A stretch of 64,000 bases of DNA from Jackrogersella multiformis. Its lineage: Eukaryota; Ascomycota; Sordariomycetes; Xylariales; Hypoxylaceae. The notes beneath the pieces are model-generated. The model searched no databases, was not told where the DNA came from, and was given only the letters and a program-made list of their open reading frames with translations. A program made the position numbers and the translations under genes. Below are positions 55,364-64,000 of this stretch, piece after piece. Where the stretch lies: contig CADCXD010000006.1 of the NCBI GenBank assembly GCA_902806575.1, positions 434,001-498,000 of the forward strand, given 5' to 3'. The number at the start of each line of letters is the position of its first letter. Positions within the stretch are counted from its first letter, which is position 1.

Positions 55364-58249
55364 TCAGTCGTCGTCGCCCCACCACGGTATTGGCGTGATC
55401 TGTCCAACAGCACTCAGTCTCACGGTGCTCTTCTTGCCCTCTTTCTGACCAAAAACTGTCGGCGTCAATAACCCATCTGCAGGGGAGATCGGACTATCCG
55501 GTCTGGGAATCTCTTTCTCCGACACCGACTGCAGGATAACCGGTTGGCGCCGATCGATGATTTCCTCGAAGTCGTCGAAGTCATCTGCGTCGATATCCTC
55601 GATGACGCCAGGGTCGGCCTTTGGCAGCGTCTTTCTGTGGAAGCTCATTTCTCTCATTGGGCTCACCGGGCTCGAGTCGGGTCGGGGTCGTCCGATTGGT
55701 TCATAGTGGCCGAATCTTGATCTAGACCTACTCTGACGGTCGCCCGGTAGCGGGAAGGCCAACTCCTCGTCCATGAACTCGCTCAAGTCTGGGCTCGGCT
55801 CTGCCTGGTCGATCACATCGATACTATCAATTGGCCTATCCAGGTAGAGAAGCACGCGCTCGTGGCGAGCTTTCCCGGTTTTTCGGGACTCGGATCTGGG
55901 GGAAATTCTGATTGCGTTAGAAGATTTCTCCGCCGGGTCGCTGTGGCTAGTCGACGGCGGTACGTCTGCGCCGTGAGGTCCGTTCGAATGATCGCGTAGT
56001 CGACCATGCCCGTCACCAGGTCCCCGACTCGTCCGTCCCATTAGCGATGATGCCCTCTTCGAAACGTCTTTGGACTGCTTCGCCTTGATACGAGCCTCTC
56101 TAGCCTCGCTGGCTTCCCTAGCAGCCTGCTTCTCTGCGCTTCTCAGATTAGCCAACGCGAGCTTCTCGTGACTCTCCTCGGCGTCACTGTTTTTTCGGCC
56201 GCCCCTGTCCTCTTCAATTTCGGCGATTATGTTTTCCCGCATCCTAGCCCTCTTTTTCCGTAGCGCAGCAAGAAGCATCTCCTCCTGTTTTGTCACGGCC
56301 ATCAGTCGTGCGTTGTGAGTTTCGCCAGCCTTGCCTGCGGTCGGTTCTTGCCATGTTGAATCTATCGATTTCTTGCGAGATCCTACGCTGGTCGGCGACA
56401 ACGGTGGCGTTGGCTGGTCTGAGGCATGGGAATATTGCGACACACGCTGTCTTGTTTGCTTTGAGACATTGTGCTTTAGGTTGTTGGATATCCGGCCTAT
56501 CGACACCGACGAAGCAGCTTCAGCGGTAGAAGCCAATGGGGTGAAGGCGATCGCCTTTGCTTCCTGCACACTATAACTAGCCGGATTACCGAACGTTGGG
56601 GACAGCATGGAACCCACGGTCCCCGTTGTTGAAACAGACCCTCGGGATTCTTGATGAGAGGGCACGGACACGCGAGTTGCTGCACTCAGAGCTGAATTGG
56701 TCGAGTGGGTAGTAGTAGTCGACGCCGACCGGCCGACCTTTGTTTTCGGAGAGGCGTGGGGGATGGTGAGGAAATCATTAAGCTGTGCGTAAGACGCCCC
56801 CTTGGGGTTAGTTGACTGACTGCTGATAGATAATCGCGATGTGCTTGGTTGCCGTTGACTCGAGGACACGCTAACGTCGTCACGGAAGCTATTATCATAA
56901 GATGGCAATGAACCCTGTCTAGAATATGTCGTCTCGTCGTCTGATTCCGAGTCTGTAAGCGACAAGACACTATGTTGCTGTCGATCAGAATCCAAGGCAC
57001 TCATAATCGATGGTGTGGCCTTCGATGTCCGCGTATGTCGGCTCGATACGCTCGCGGGATAATCGTGCCTCGATGTTGGACGTATTTGCAATGTGCTCGG
57101 CGTGCCGGCCCTCGTTGCCGTCATCTTACTCGTCTGTGAGTTGGTTCGGCTATGATTCGACCTAGCGCCCACATCTCTACGTATCGAATGGGGCAACGGC
57201 GTGACCATATCCTCATGGGACATATCGGGGGCTGCGGGCTCGTAGGTACGGGGTAGCAGGCGTTGCTGGCTCGGGGATCCTATATCCTTTACCACCTCAT
57301 CCTCTTCAATCTCTTTTAGTTCTCCAGCATGCCAGAACGACATTTGTTCATAGTGGTCGTAAAGTTGGTGTAGCGTGCTCGCATCATTTGTCCCCCTTAA
57401 GTGGCCAGATCTCGCCGATATTTCCGAGTGCGATTGAGATTGGGTCTTCATATCCGGTCTTGGGGTCCTTTCATCTCCGGAGCTAGGCTGCGAGAGAAGA
57501 GAATGGGACATATGTGACATAACGGACGGAGATCTCGTCACATAGCTATTTCCTAAAACGGGGCCGACTCCATGACTTCCTAAAACAGGACCGACTACAT
57601 GAGAGTCGGGATTCTGGTCCTTACGAGACCTGAGCTTCAGCCTTGAGAAATCCAACCTTGAGGGTTTTTTCTTTTGCTCCCCCTTGTTACAAAGGGCTCC
57701 ACCTATATCCAATAATTGGTCGATTTTCGAAGGCAGTCCCTTTGCCATTGCTGAATTCGAGGTCTGCTGAGATATAGAGAGCGGGACCTTGTTTGATTCG
57801 TAATGAGTATAGACGGTAGAACTGGACTGGGGCCGGGGGGAATTGGCATCATCTGTTATAATATCTCGATTGCGACCACCAAGGGTAGCTGCCGACCTCT
57901 TTGTCCTTAGACCTTTGCTAAAAGGACCATGCGCACTGCGTAGCCGTCGAGGAAGGGCCTCCGATTCCTCCTCCCACAGAGTACTGTCGTAAGTCGTTCC
58001 GGCAAGTCGATCATCGTCCGCATCCAGAACGCCGGATTGGCTAGTGCTACTCTCGGATATCGATATACTCATGCCACCATTGGAGCTCGTTTCCCACGAT
58101 CGACCTGGATCCCTCATCGTAGGGGGCGATCCCAGGCCGCCAGTCCCCAGAATCTTGTCTGCTTTCGTGCGAGGGCCTGACGCTGTCACGGGTATCTGCT
58201 TCGAGAAGCGTCCCGGAATAGGGAACGTAAACTTGGACTTGTGACCCAT
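55364..58249 (-). CDS. Large disordered Ser-rich protein, 961 aa, function unknown
   Basis: Single-exon gene starting at the ATG at 58249 (MGHKSKFTFPIPGRFSK); the frame is open slightly upstream but has no earlier ATG. Most of the 961 residues are Ser/Thr/Arg-rich and disordered. A basic-acidic coiled coil lies at about 650-730 (VTKQEEMLLAALRKKRARMR, then EEDRGGRKNSDAEESHEKLA, AARREASEAREARIKAK-like repeats). An acidic stretch VIEDIDADDFDDFEEIIDRR is near 900. The N-terminal 20 residues and the last 20 (VRLSAVGQITPIPWWGDDD) look like short conserved motifs. It resembles conserved hypothetical proteins of ascomycetes; I cannot name a family. Single-exon, unbroken coding over 2.9 kb makes the gene itself secure. 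Confidence 0.8.
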   Translation of the reverse strand: MGHKSKFTFPIPGRFSKQIPVTASGPRTKADKILGTGGLGSPPTMRDPGRSWETSSNGGMSISISESSTSQSGVLDADDDRLAGTTYDSTLWEEESEALPRRLRSAHGPFSKGLRTKRSAATLGGRNRDIITDDANSPRPQSSSTVYTHYESNKVPLSISQQTSNSAMAKGLPSKIDQLLDIGGALCNKGEQKKKPSRLDFSRLKLRSRKDQNPDSHVVGPVLGSHGVGPVLGNSYVTRSPSVMSHMSHSLLSQPSSGDERTPRPDMKTQSQSHSEISARSGHLRGTNDASTLHQLYDHYEQMSFWHAGELKEIEEDEVVKDIGSPSQQRLLPRTYEPAAPDMSHEDMVTPLPHSIRRDVGARSNHSRTNSQTSKMTATRAGTPSTLQIRPTSRHDYPASVSSRHTRTSKATPSIMSALDSDRQQHSVLSLTDSESDDETTYSRQGSLPSYDNSFRDDVSVSSSQRQPSTSRLSISSQSTNPKGASYAQLNDFLTIPHASPKTKVGRSASTTTTHSTNSALSAATRVSVPSHQESRGSVSTTGTVGSMLSPTFGNPASYSVQEAKAIAFTPLASTAEAASSVSIGRISNNLKHNVSKQTRQRVSQYSHASDQPTPPLSPTSVGSRKKSIDSTWQEPTAGKAGETHNARLMAVTKQEEMLLAALRKKRARMRENIIAEIEEDRGGRKNSDAEESHEKLALANLRSAEKQAAREASEAREARIKAKQSKDVSKRASSLMGRTSRGPGDGHGRLRDHSNGPHGADVPPSTSHSDPAEKSSNAIRISPRSESRKTGKARHERVLLYLDRPIDSIDVIDQAEPSPDLSEFMDEELAFPLPGDRQSRSRSRFGHYEPIGRPRPDSSPVSPMREMSFHRKTLPKADPGVIEDIDADDFDDFEEIIDRRQPVILQSVSEKEIPRPDSPISPADGLLTPTVFGQKEGKKSTVRLSAVGQITPIPWWGDDD

Positions 58250-61200
58250 TGTAGAGGACAATGACACCTACGTAGTCAATGCGTCAATGACAGGTTCCAG
58301 AGAGGTAAATTCCCGAAACTTGCTTCGTCGTTCGTGTAGATGGGACACAATTGAGAAGCCGAACACTCCTCTATCCCCGCCTCTCTTCTCCCACGGCGAT
58401 ACACCCAAGTAAATAAGCATATAATAGACTGCAAGTTTCAGGCGCGGAAAATGGTACTGCGTTACAGTTACGGCGCCGCCTCTAACTAAGCCGAAAGGAC
58501 CGATCTCGATTTAAGTATCGAATAGTCGTAGTGTCGATGGGTGATTGGTGCTTTATTTTAGGTAGGCTTTAGTCGGCATGCCAAGGGGGTCTTCTCTCAT
58601 ATAGAAACTCCGGTCGTACTCAGCATTGCATGTCTCAGCGATGTGGTTATCTCGAGACGTCGTCGTAATACAGAATCGACGGGGTAACTACCAGTATGGC
58701 GAGAACAAGAGGCCACGAACTGTATCGTATTGGCTGTCAGATAACTTCGAGAGGTGGCGCACGCACCCAAGATCTGATCTAGAGTGTAGGGTCGTGCAAA
58801 TTCGCTTATCCCCTGGCTTCTGCTCCCTGAATTTAGAGACCCTCGTCCGATCTTAACATCAACTTCTTAGACTCAACTCCATGTGAGTAAGAAGAAGATG
58901 ATATGCCAGAAGAGGGGGAAACAAGAACAAAAAGAGACTGGAGCGATGGTCCCTTTCTCAACACGGACTCTTTTTTTTTTCCTGGGATATTGAAATTGGA
59001 GAATCCCAGAAATGTACCTACATCCCCCCATACAATGGGCAGTTCAAGATTTATTGGCACATCTGCACATGTGCATACTATGTACGCAAACATATACTTA
59101 TGTATGTCGGTAGGTGTAAAACGTTGACCTGCATATGTATGTGTCCTGATTCCTCCTCGAATCATTACCGTTAGGTACCTAGGTGATGCCGTATTAGGGC
59201 AATTGTAGCTTATTTTAGACCCGTTCCTCCATCAGGTCCAAATCTAGGTGGTTAGATGGGCTAACGAACCTGTCACTAATCTGCACAATATCCACTTAAT
59301 CCCACCGGCACGATGGCACCCTGCAGACAGATTGTAAATTTCAAATGAGCCGTCATGCCTGCTGACCCACCCGAGCCACGCTGACAAGTTCGTGAATGAG
59401 GGGGGTTGAAGACCCCTGAGTTTGGCCCCTGTAGCAGTCAGGCAGGCTCTTCAGCAACTACTACTACACTAGCTATGTAAGGTACGGGTATATTAAATCG
59501 TCTTATGCAGCAATACAATGCAACGCGATACTACATAAGTACGTATATGGTAAGATACGCCCGACGATCAGTGGCTAACAGAAAAAGGGATGCAGAAATC
59601 AAGGAAAAGCATCAAGATAGCATATTAGGTATATAGGTAGGCTATTATTTCGTAATCAATAAATATTCTAGCTTCCTAACTATCAACAAAGTACGAAATC
59701 ATCCAATCATAACAAGAAAAGCCTACATAGTAAGGTTATTAAAGATTGGATGGTTGCTTTATTGAATAATAAAAGAATACGGTTGCTTGCCGCTAAATTG
59801 GGCAAACGTCCGGGTTCATGGGAGTTGGGTTCGATGGCCTCGAAGGGATCAATGCCCACGAGCAAGCAAAAGCAACCAACAAATCTAGTACGTGGGTAGT
59901 TACCTTCTAGGTAGGTAGCTTGCATAATCCAGCAGCAACCCGCGAGCATCTTGTTGTAACATATATTGCCATTTTTTCTTTATCGACGTCGAAGTCCGGG
60001 CGTGCAAATTGGTCATTCGATGGAGATCTTTCAGCAGCCCAGCCTCATCAGCCTCAACTATGTCTCAGACATCGATATCCTTGATGAAGAAGGCTGGTGA
60101 AAAGATCTACCTACTTAGCACGAGCCCATTCTTCTACTTCCTACCTAAGTATGTATAACCTAGCTGCCCTAGGCATCTTTTAATACTATACTACGTAGCT
60201 CGAAGTCCAAGCGCCCCATACCGTAAAATACACTAGTTGACATATAGGGCCTCCGCTAATCTGCTTGACTTCCGATAGGTGGCAGGTATGGTTTTGATAG
60301 ATTCTAGCTCTAGAATACTACGCTTGCGATATGCAGCTAACCTCTGCTAAATTAGTCTGCAGGCGTCGCGCACATGGCATCCTCGTTTTCGTCACACCGT
60401 ATTGTCTGTCGGATTTATCAAGACAATTAAGTTACAGATTAACTACTGGCTACTGCGGAATGTCTCACTTTGAAGCATCGTGAGATGTAGCACGACATAT
60501 GATACATCATAGTAGGTAGAGTTAGCCATCCATAGCGGGCTCAATGTCAACCCGTGGAACTCACGATGATGATAGCTAGCGCCACTAGTATTGTGAGAGA
60601 CCGCGTCGAATTCTAGCTTAAGAGCCCATCCGAGGGCTTCTCGGCATCATCAATCCTTCTTACGCAACGATATACTACGGAGGAACCGGTGGCCCGCGGC
60701 GGCCTCCCGGGCTTGCCGGTATAGGATGGCGTCCAATGGCGTATAATTTATTACCACATTATCCCTTCCGTGTTTGCGTCATGGATCAATCTATACACGT
60801 AAGGCAAAAGCAATAGCTCGCTTGGACGTACGGAGGATGGCTTTTTGCTAGTCACTGGCGTTCGAATCTATTGATCATATTCAACACTTTACATAAGTGC
60901 CAGGGAATATGCCCCTGAGTCTGTGCCTTAACTCGCACGTATATAAAGCGTTCATGGAATTCGAATAAGGATTACCGTGCGTTCCCGATGCAATGCCAGT
61001 AGCCGGCTGAAAAGAATTCGTGTTTGTTCACTTATTAGTTTTGTGGTTTCTTCGAGCCCGGGCCTTGGCAGGCAGATTAGTTACCTCTCTACTACTACGA
61101 ATTGAGCTACCAGCGAGATACCAATAGCGCTAACAGGAATCGAACCTATTCTCGCTAATAGTGTAGGTGGGATCTCGCCTGGTCTACATATGTAGGTAGT

Positions 61201-62103
61201 TTGGACCTAGCAAGCATCCGTTGGTTAGGGTACCCAGGTATTGCGTAGATGCCGTAGCTAAAAATACGTTATGGCTATCTCGTACAACAATATGTCGGAA
61301 GTGAACGTTCGGCAATATATTGCAGATCTTTGTTAATGAGTTATTGGGGAATTGAAAATAGAAAATATTGTCGGTATTGTACAAGCAATCCCATGGTTAT
61401 CCCCATGATTATCCTAGCTAGCGCCTATGAGCAACGAGCTCCTAGATGTTCGAGACCTACGATTTGCTGCTGGAAGCGGAACGCAACTTTTATGTCATAT
61501 TACTGATTAGTTCCCCGAAAGTTGTAATGAAAATCTCCGGTTACTACTATCGTGGTGCGATCTAGCTATGGTTTATTCTGATGATGACCCTCTCGGTTAA
61601 TCCCTAGCTACCAACCGTGAGCCGCGAGCCAAGAGCGCCGTTGCCCCTAGGACCGTATTGTGAGGCCTCGTCCGGCCTATTCCGCACTTTCCTTGACTTA
61701 TCTAGTTCCCAGAGACTGTTTGCGCCTAGAAGTCCGATGTGGCCCAATATTGTCGAATAGAAAAGCCAGATGATAAAGCGAAGAAGAGTATGGCTGCAAT
61801 GTTTGGTGGTTGCGTCTCGTAATTCCCAGCGCGGCCTCGAAAACCCGCGATAAGCAAAGAAAAGAAAAGCGGTGTAAATGTCAGGGATGAAAGCCATTGA
61901 TCTCCATCCATCCGGCCAGAGAGCTTCCCAAAGCCACAAAAGCAAATTTTCTTCGCGCATGATGCCATTTGAACAGCCCTTGCTGCCCGAGACGTCCGCA
62001 AATCTCAATTCTGAAGTCGCGCATGTGTATTCCCATCTGTATGAAAACCGTTGCTAAGGTGCTCGTCGCGAAATCCAGAGCTCTAACTTCGCCTCTCAGC
62101 AGC
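58250..62103. other. 3.9-kb intergenic region, the longest non-transposon gap
   Basis: No supported gene. It has scattered CCTAGGT words (e.g. 59173-59184), and tRNA-like fragments on the minus strand at about 61030-61190. Overlapping minus ORFs at 61604-62198 lie just beyond the YTH gene's stop and are probably its 3' UTR or chance. Confidence 0.45.
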
Positions 62104-63461
62104 CTAGACAAGAGATCCTGTTCCTTTGCTCTGCTTAACCTTCTCAATGGCGCGGGACTCGAATATCGACACCATCTGTCGTCCAGCGCTGTTGTCAATC
62201 TCTTGACAGTTGCGGGCGCGGTTGACAGTGAGCATGGAGTTGAAACGGTTCGTGATGTGGCTTACGTGCGTGCTGTCGATAGTCACTGTATTCATCCATT
62301 CGATATTGAATGGCTGCGAGATGTTCCACTTGACATTGTACCACCACTTGGGGCGAGGTAGGTCTCTAGATGGCAAAGACTTCATCAGGGCCTGGATTCA
62401 GGAGGAAACGCCGGTTAGCAAGCGAGAAACTATAATAAAGTAGGCAGATGGGGATGAAGGAAGCAAAGAGCGGAGGGGAGTGGTTATGGAATGAAAATAC
62501 TAACATAACCCTGATAACTGTAAGACCTGTTCACGGAAAAGAACAACACCACAGTATGGCCACGGGAAAAGCCTGGCAAAGATCGTTGACCAGCTCACTC
62601 TGGGTGGCCCAGATGCCATCCTTCTGTCGAGTTTGTTAATCAATTTTAATCATCCTCGTTTAGCAAGGATAGAGCTTACCATCGAATCGTAGATATTCAA
62701 CCAGCTGTAGGATCTCATAACGAAGAAGCGGACCTCTACAGAACACCGCCATTGTTAGCAAGGTACCACAGGAATGTATCAACACGTTTTCGAGGAGATT
62801 TTATAGACTTACTTCCTTTTCCAAGTGCAAGATTCTTCGGAAGGCGAAGATACGCCATCTCGCGGTCCAAGTCTCGGACATCATCAGCTCGGTCCTTTGG
62901 GGCGCTAAGTGGATCGACTAGGGTGACCGGAGTCTCGCCATGACGGCCAGTAGAATGGCGAATCCGACAAGCTGTCGGGGACTCATCAGGAGTGTGATAG
63001 TGCCCATCGTCCCCAGCAGGGTGCTGTAGGTAATCACGAACACGATAACGGGCATACTCATTGCGGATTAAACCCAAAGGTGAGGCTGAACGGGCACGAG
63101 GTCTCCGGGAAATGTCATGATAACCTAACTTAGTCATGGAACGCTCTCTGGAGCGCGTCTTAGTTCCCTTCAGGGCTTCAGTGTCAGTAGCCTGAGCGGC
63201 CTGAGGTCCCTCCTTGATGTGGTCAGCATGGGAATTGTCTTTGCCCACGTGAGGCTTCTGTACCTCCTCAATGTCACCGGAGCGATAATGAATCAACTTT
63301 TTCTCACGAATCCCAGCATTATGCCAATTAGTAAGCTTAAGCCAATCCTTAAGATCTCCCGAGAGGAGCAGTTCAACGTTGACATTCTCGCCACGGTGTT
63401 GACTACTACCACCGCCTTGGCATTGGCCCATGTTAGGGGTAGAACTCTCTGCGTTAGTCAT
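62104..63461 (-). CDS. YTH-domain RNA-binding protein with a one-base frameshift
   Basis: Exons 63461..62813, 62735..62680, 62623..62505 and 62391..62104. The first encodes 216 residues with an N-terminal LLLSGDLKDWLKLTNWHNA element seen in fungal YTH proteins and a Ser/Arg-rich linker. The YTH domain then begins KVRFFVMRSYSWLNIYDSM, continues KDGIWATQSELVNDLCQAF, and ends FNIEWMNTV and NSAGRQMVSIFE. YTH domains bind N6-methyladenosine in RNA using an aromatic cage; the first cage Trp (GIWATQ) and Trp residues before FNIEW are present. Exon 3 is 119 nt, one short of a whole number of codons: the frame carrying GIWATQ hits TGA at 62531-62533, while the conserved strand VVLFFSVNRS is in another frame. 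Either a base was lost (pseudogene) or the sequence has an error in the T4C3 run at 62564-62570. Confidence 0.72.
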
Positions 63462-64000
63462 GATTCTTGATTCCCTAATGAGGATTGGTAAGGGGAAATC
63501 AAGAAGCTCCTAGGATATTGTAATAATAATAAAAAGAAGATGGGTGCTGTATGGTAGGGCTAATGGTGTGTTGTGATTTGGGAGAGCTGGTAGTATTTTG
63601 ATAAGTCTACCAACCTTAGATATGAAAGAAATGTGCTTAGAGGATAGTAGGTATTGTAGGGTTGATAGGTGTTTGGAGATATGAAAGGAGAATGTTCGGA
63701 GAAATGGTAGAAATGATGGTTGGGAGAGAGCTGGATGAGAAGTAGGGGAGCCAAGGGGAAAGTAGAAGGAATGAAGAAACATTTGCCTTCCTGCCAATGT
63801 GCCCCTATAAGACTTGCCTAGTTGAAATCTTCAACATGCTCCCGCCGCGGACCTCATTGATTATTACCGAGAGTGATAAAAGAGGAAGTCACTCTAGCTA
63901 TCATGTTGAAAATAGCGGGTTAGACCGAGGTCCATAAGTACTGTAAGACTAGTCCAGTCGAAAACATCGACCTGCTCCCGCTGAGAACCTCACATCATTA
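63462..64000. other. Upstream of the YTH gene, with a direct repeat at the window edge
   Basis: Probably the YTH gene promoter and 5' UTR at left. Two imperfect copies of a 56-58 bp sequence (63809-63866 and 63945-64000) sit at the right edge and may continue beyond it. The two overlapping minus ORFs here are not supported as genes. Confidence 0.4.
63809..64000 (+). repeat. Imperfect 56-58 bp direct repeat, two copies
   Basis: Copies at 63809-63866 and 63945-64000 share AAGACT, a CTGCTCCCG/ATGCTCCCG core, and AACCTCA/GACCTCA followed by ATTATTA-like ends. The second copy reaches the last base of the window, so its full extent is unknown. Confidence 0.6.

Noticed and set aside
61604..62198. 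Overlapping minus ORFs beyond the YTH stop codon, one with hydrophobic stretches
   Set aside because: They overlap one another in different frames, lack codon bias and follow the YTH terminal exon; more likely 3' UTR or chance.
62505..62579. A 46-nt intron inside YTH exon 3 that would avoid the stop
   Set aside because: It would use a GTGGCC donor and would delete the conserved VVLFFSVNRS strand of the YTH fold, so a lost base explains the data better.

Overview
The window comes from the nuclear genome of a filamentous ascomycete (Pezizomycotina, plausibly a Sordariomycete). The signs are short GT-AG introns of about 49-80 nt with CTAAC/CTGAC branch sites, eukaryote-only families (Rap1, Aha1, MER3/HFM1, FMC1, SWF1-type DHHC transferase, a STAND-type N-terminus) and a transposon erased by RIP-like C-to-T mutation. 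About seventeen protein genes are supported, most with exon models derived here from splice signals and reading-frame continuity.

Layout. 0-15 kb: tail of a gene (2-61), an unrecognised three-exon gene (459-1672, -), an F-box protein (3317-4960, -), the telomere protein Rap1 (5856-8535, -), a SWF1-like palmitoyltransferase (9682-11114, +), a mitochondrial EngB-type GTPase (11387-13390, -) and, divergent from it, the LYR-motif ATP-synthase assembly factor FMC1 (13858-14190, +). 15-28.5 kb: a STAND-N/ubiquitin-like protein (15268-17112, -), a 6,031-bp LTR retrotransposon with intact 5-bp target duplication reduced to almost pure A+T (18046-24076) and inserted in an ACAATGGTTG minisatellite, then a 1,181-residue coiled-coil protein (24810-28424, -).

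31-45 kb: Hsp90 co-chaperone Aha1 (31518-32686, +), a GH2 LacZ-type beta-galactosidase (33542-36918, +), a small secreted Cys protein (37603-38301, -), a protealysin-type M4 metalloprotease with a duplicated propeptide motif (41274-42721, +) and a tiny gene whose first two exons each encode a C-x4-C-x10-C-x2-H zinc-finger-like module (43969-44442, +). 45-64 kb: meiotic helicase MER3/HFM1 (45084-49861, -), a UDP-galactose-type nucleotide-sugar transporter (50648-52210, -), a large disordered protein (55364-58249, -) and a YTH-domain RNA-binding gene carrying one apparent single-base frameshift (62104-63461, -). Degenerate tRNA-like sequences lie near 54.2 and 61.1 kb.

Most genes are unrelated housekeeping or accessory functions, not a cluster; the one functional pairing visible is the divergent mitochondrial pair EngB/FMC1. 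Intergenic DNA is long (up to 3.9 kb), and is peppered with perfect palindromes built from CCTAGGTA. Several genes show a strikingly GC-rich 3' half. All exon models are inferred by eye and none has transcript support here.
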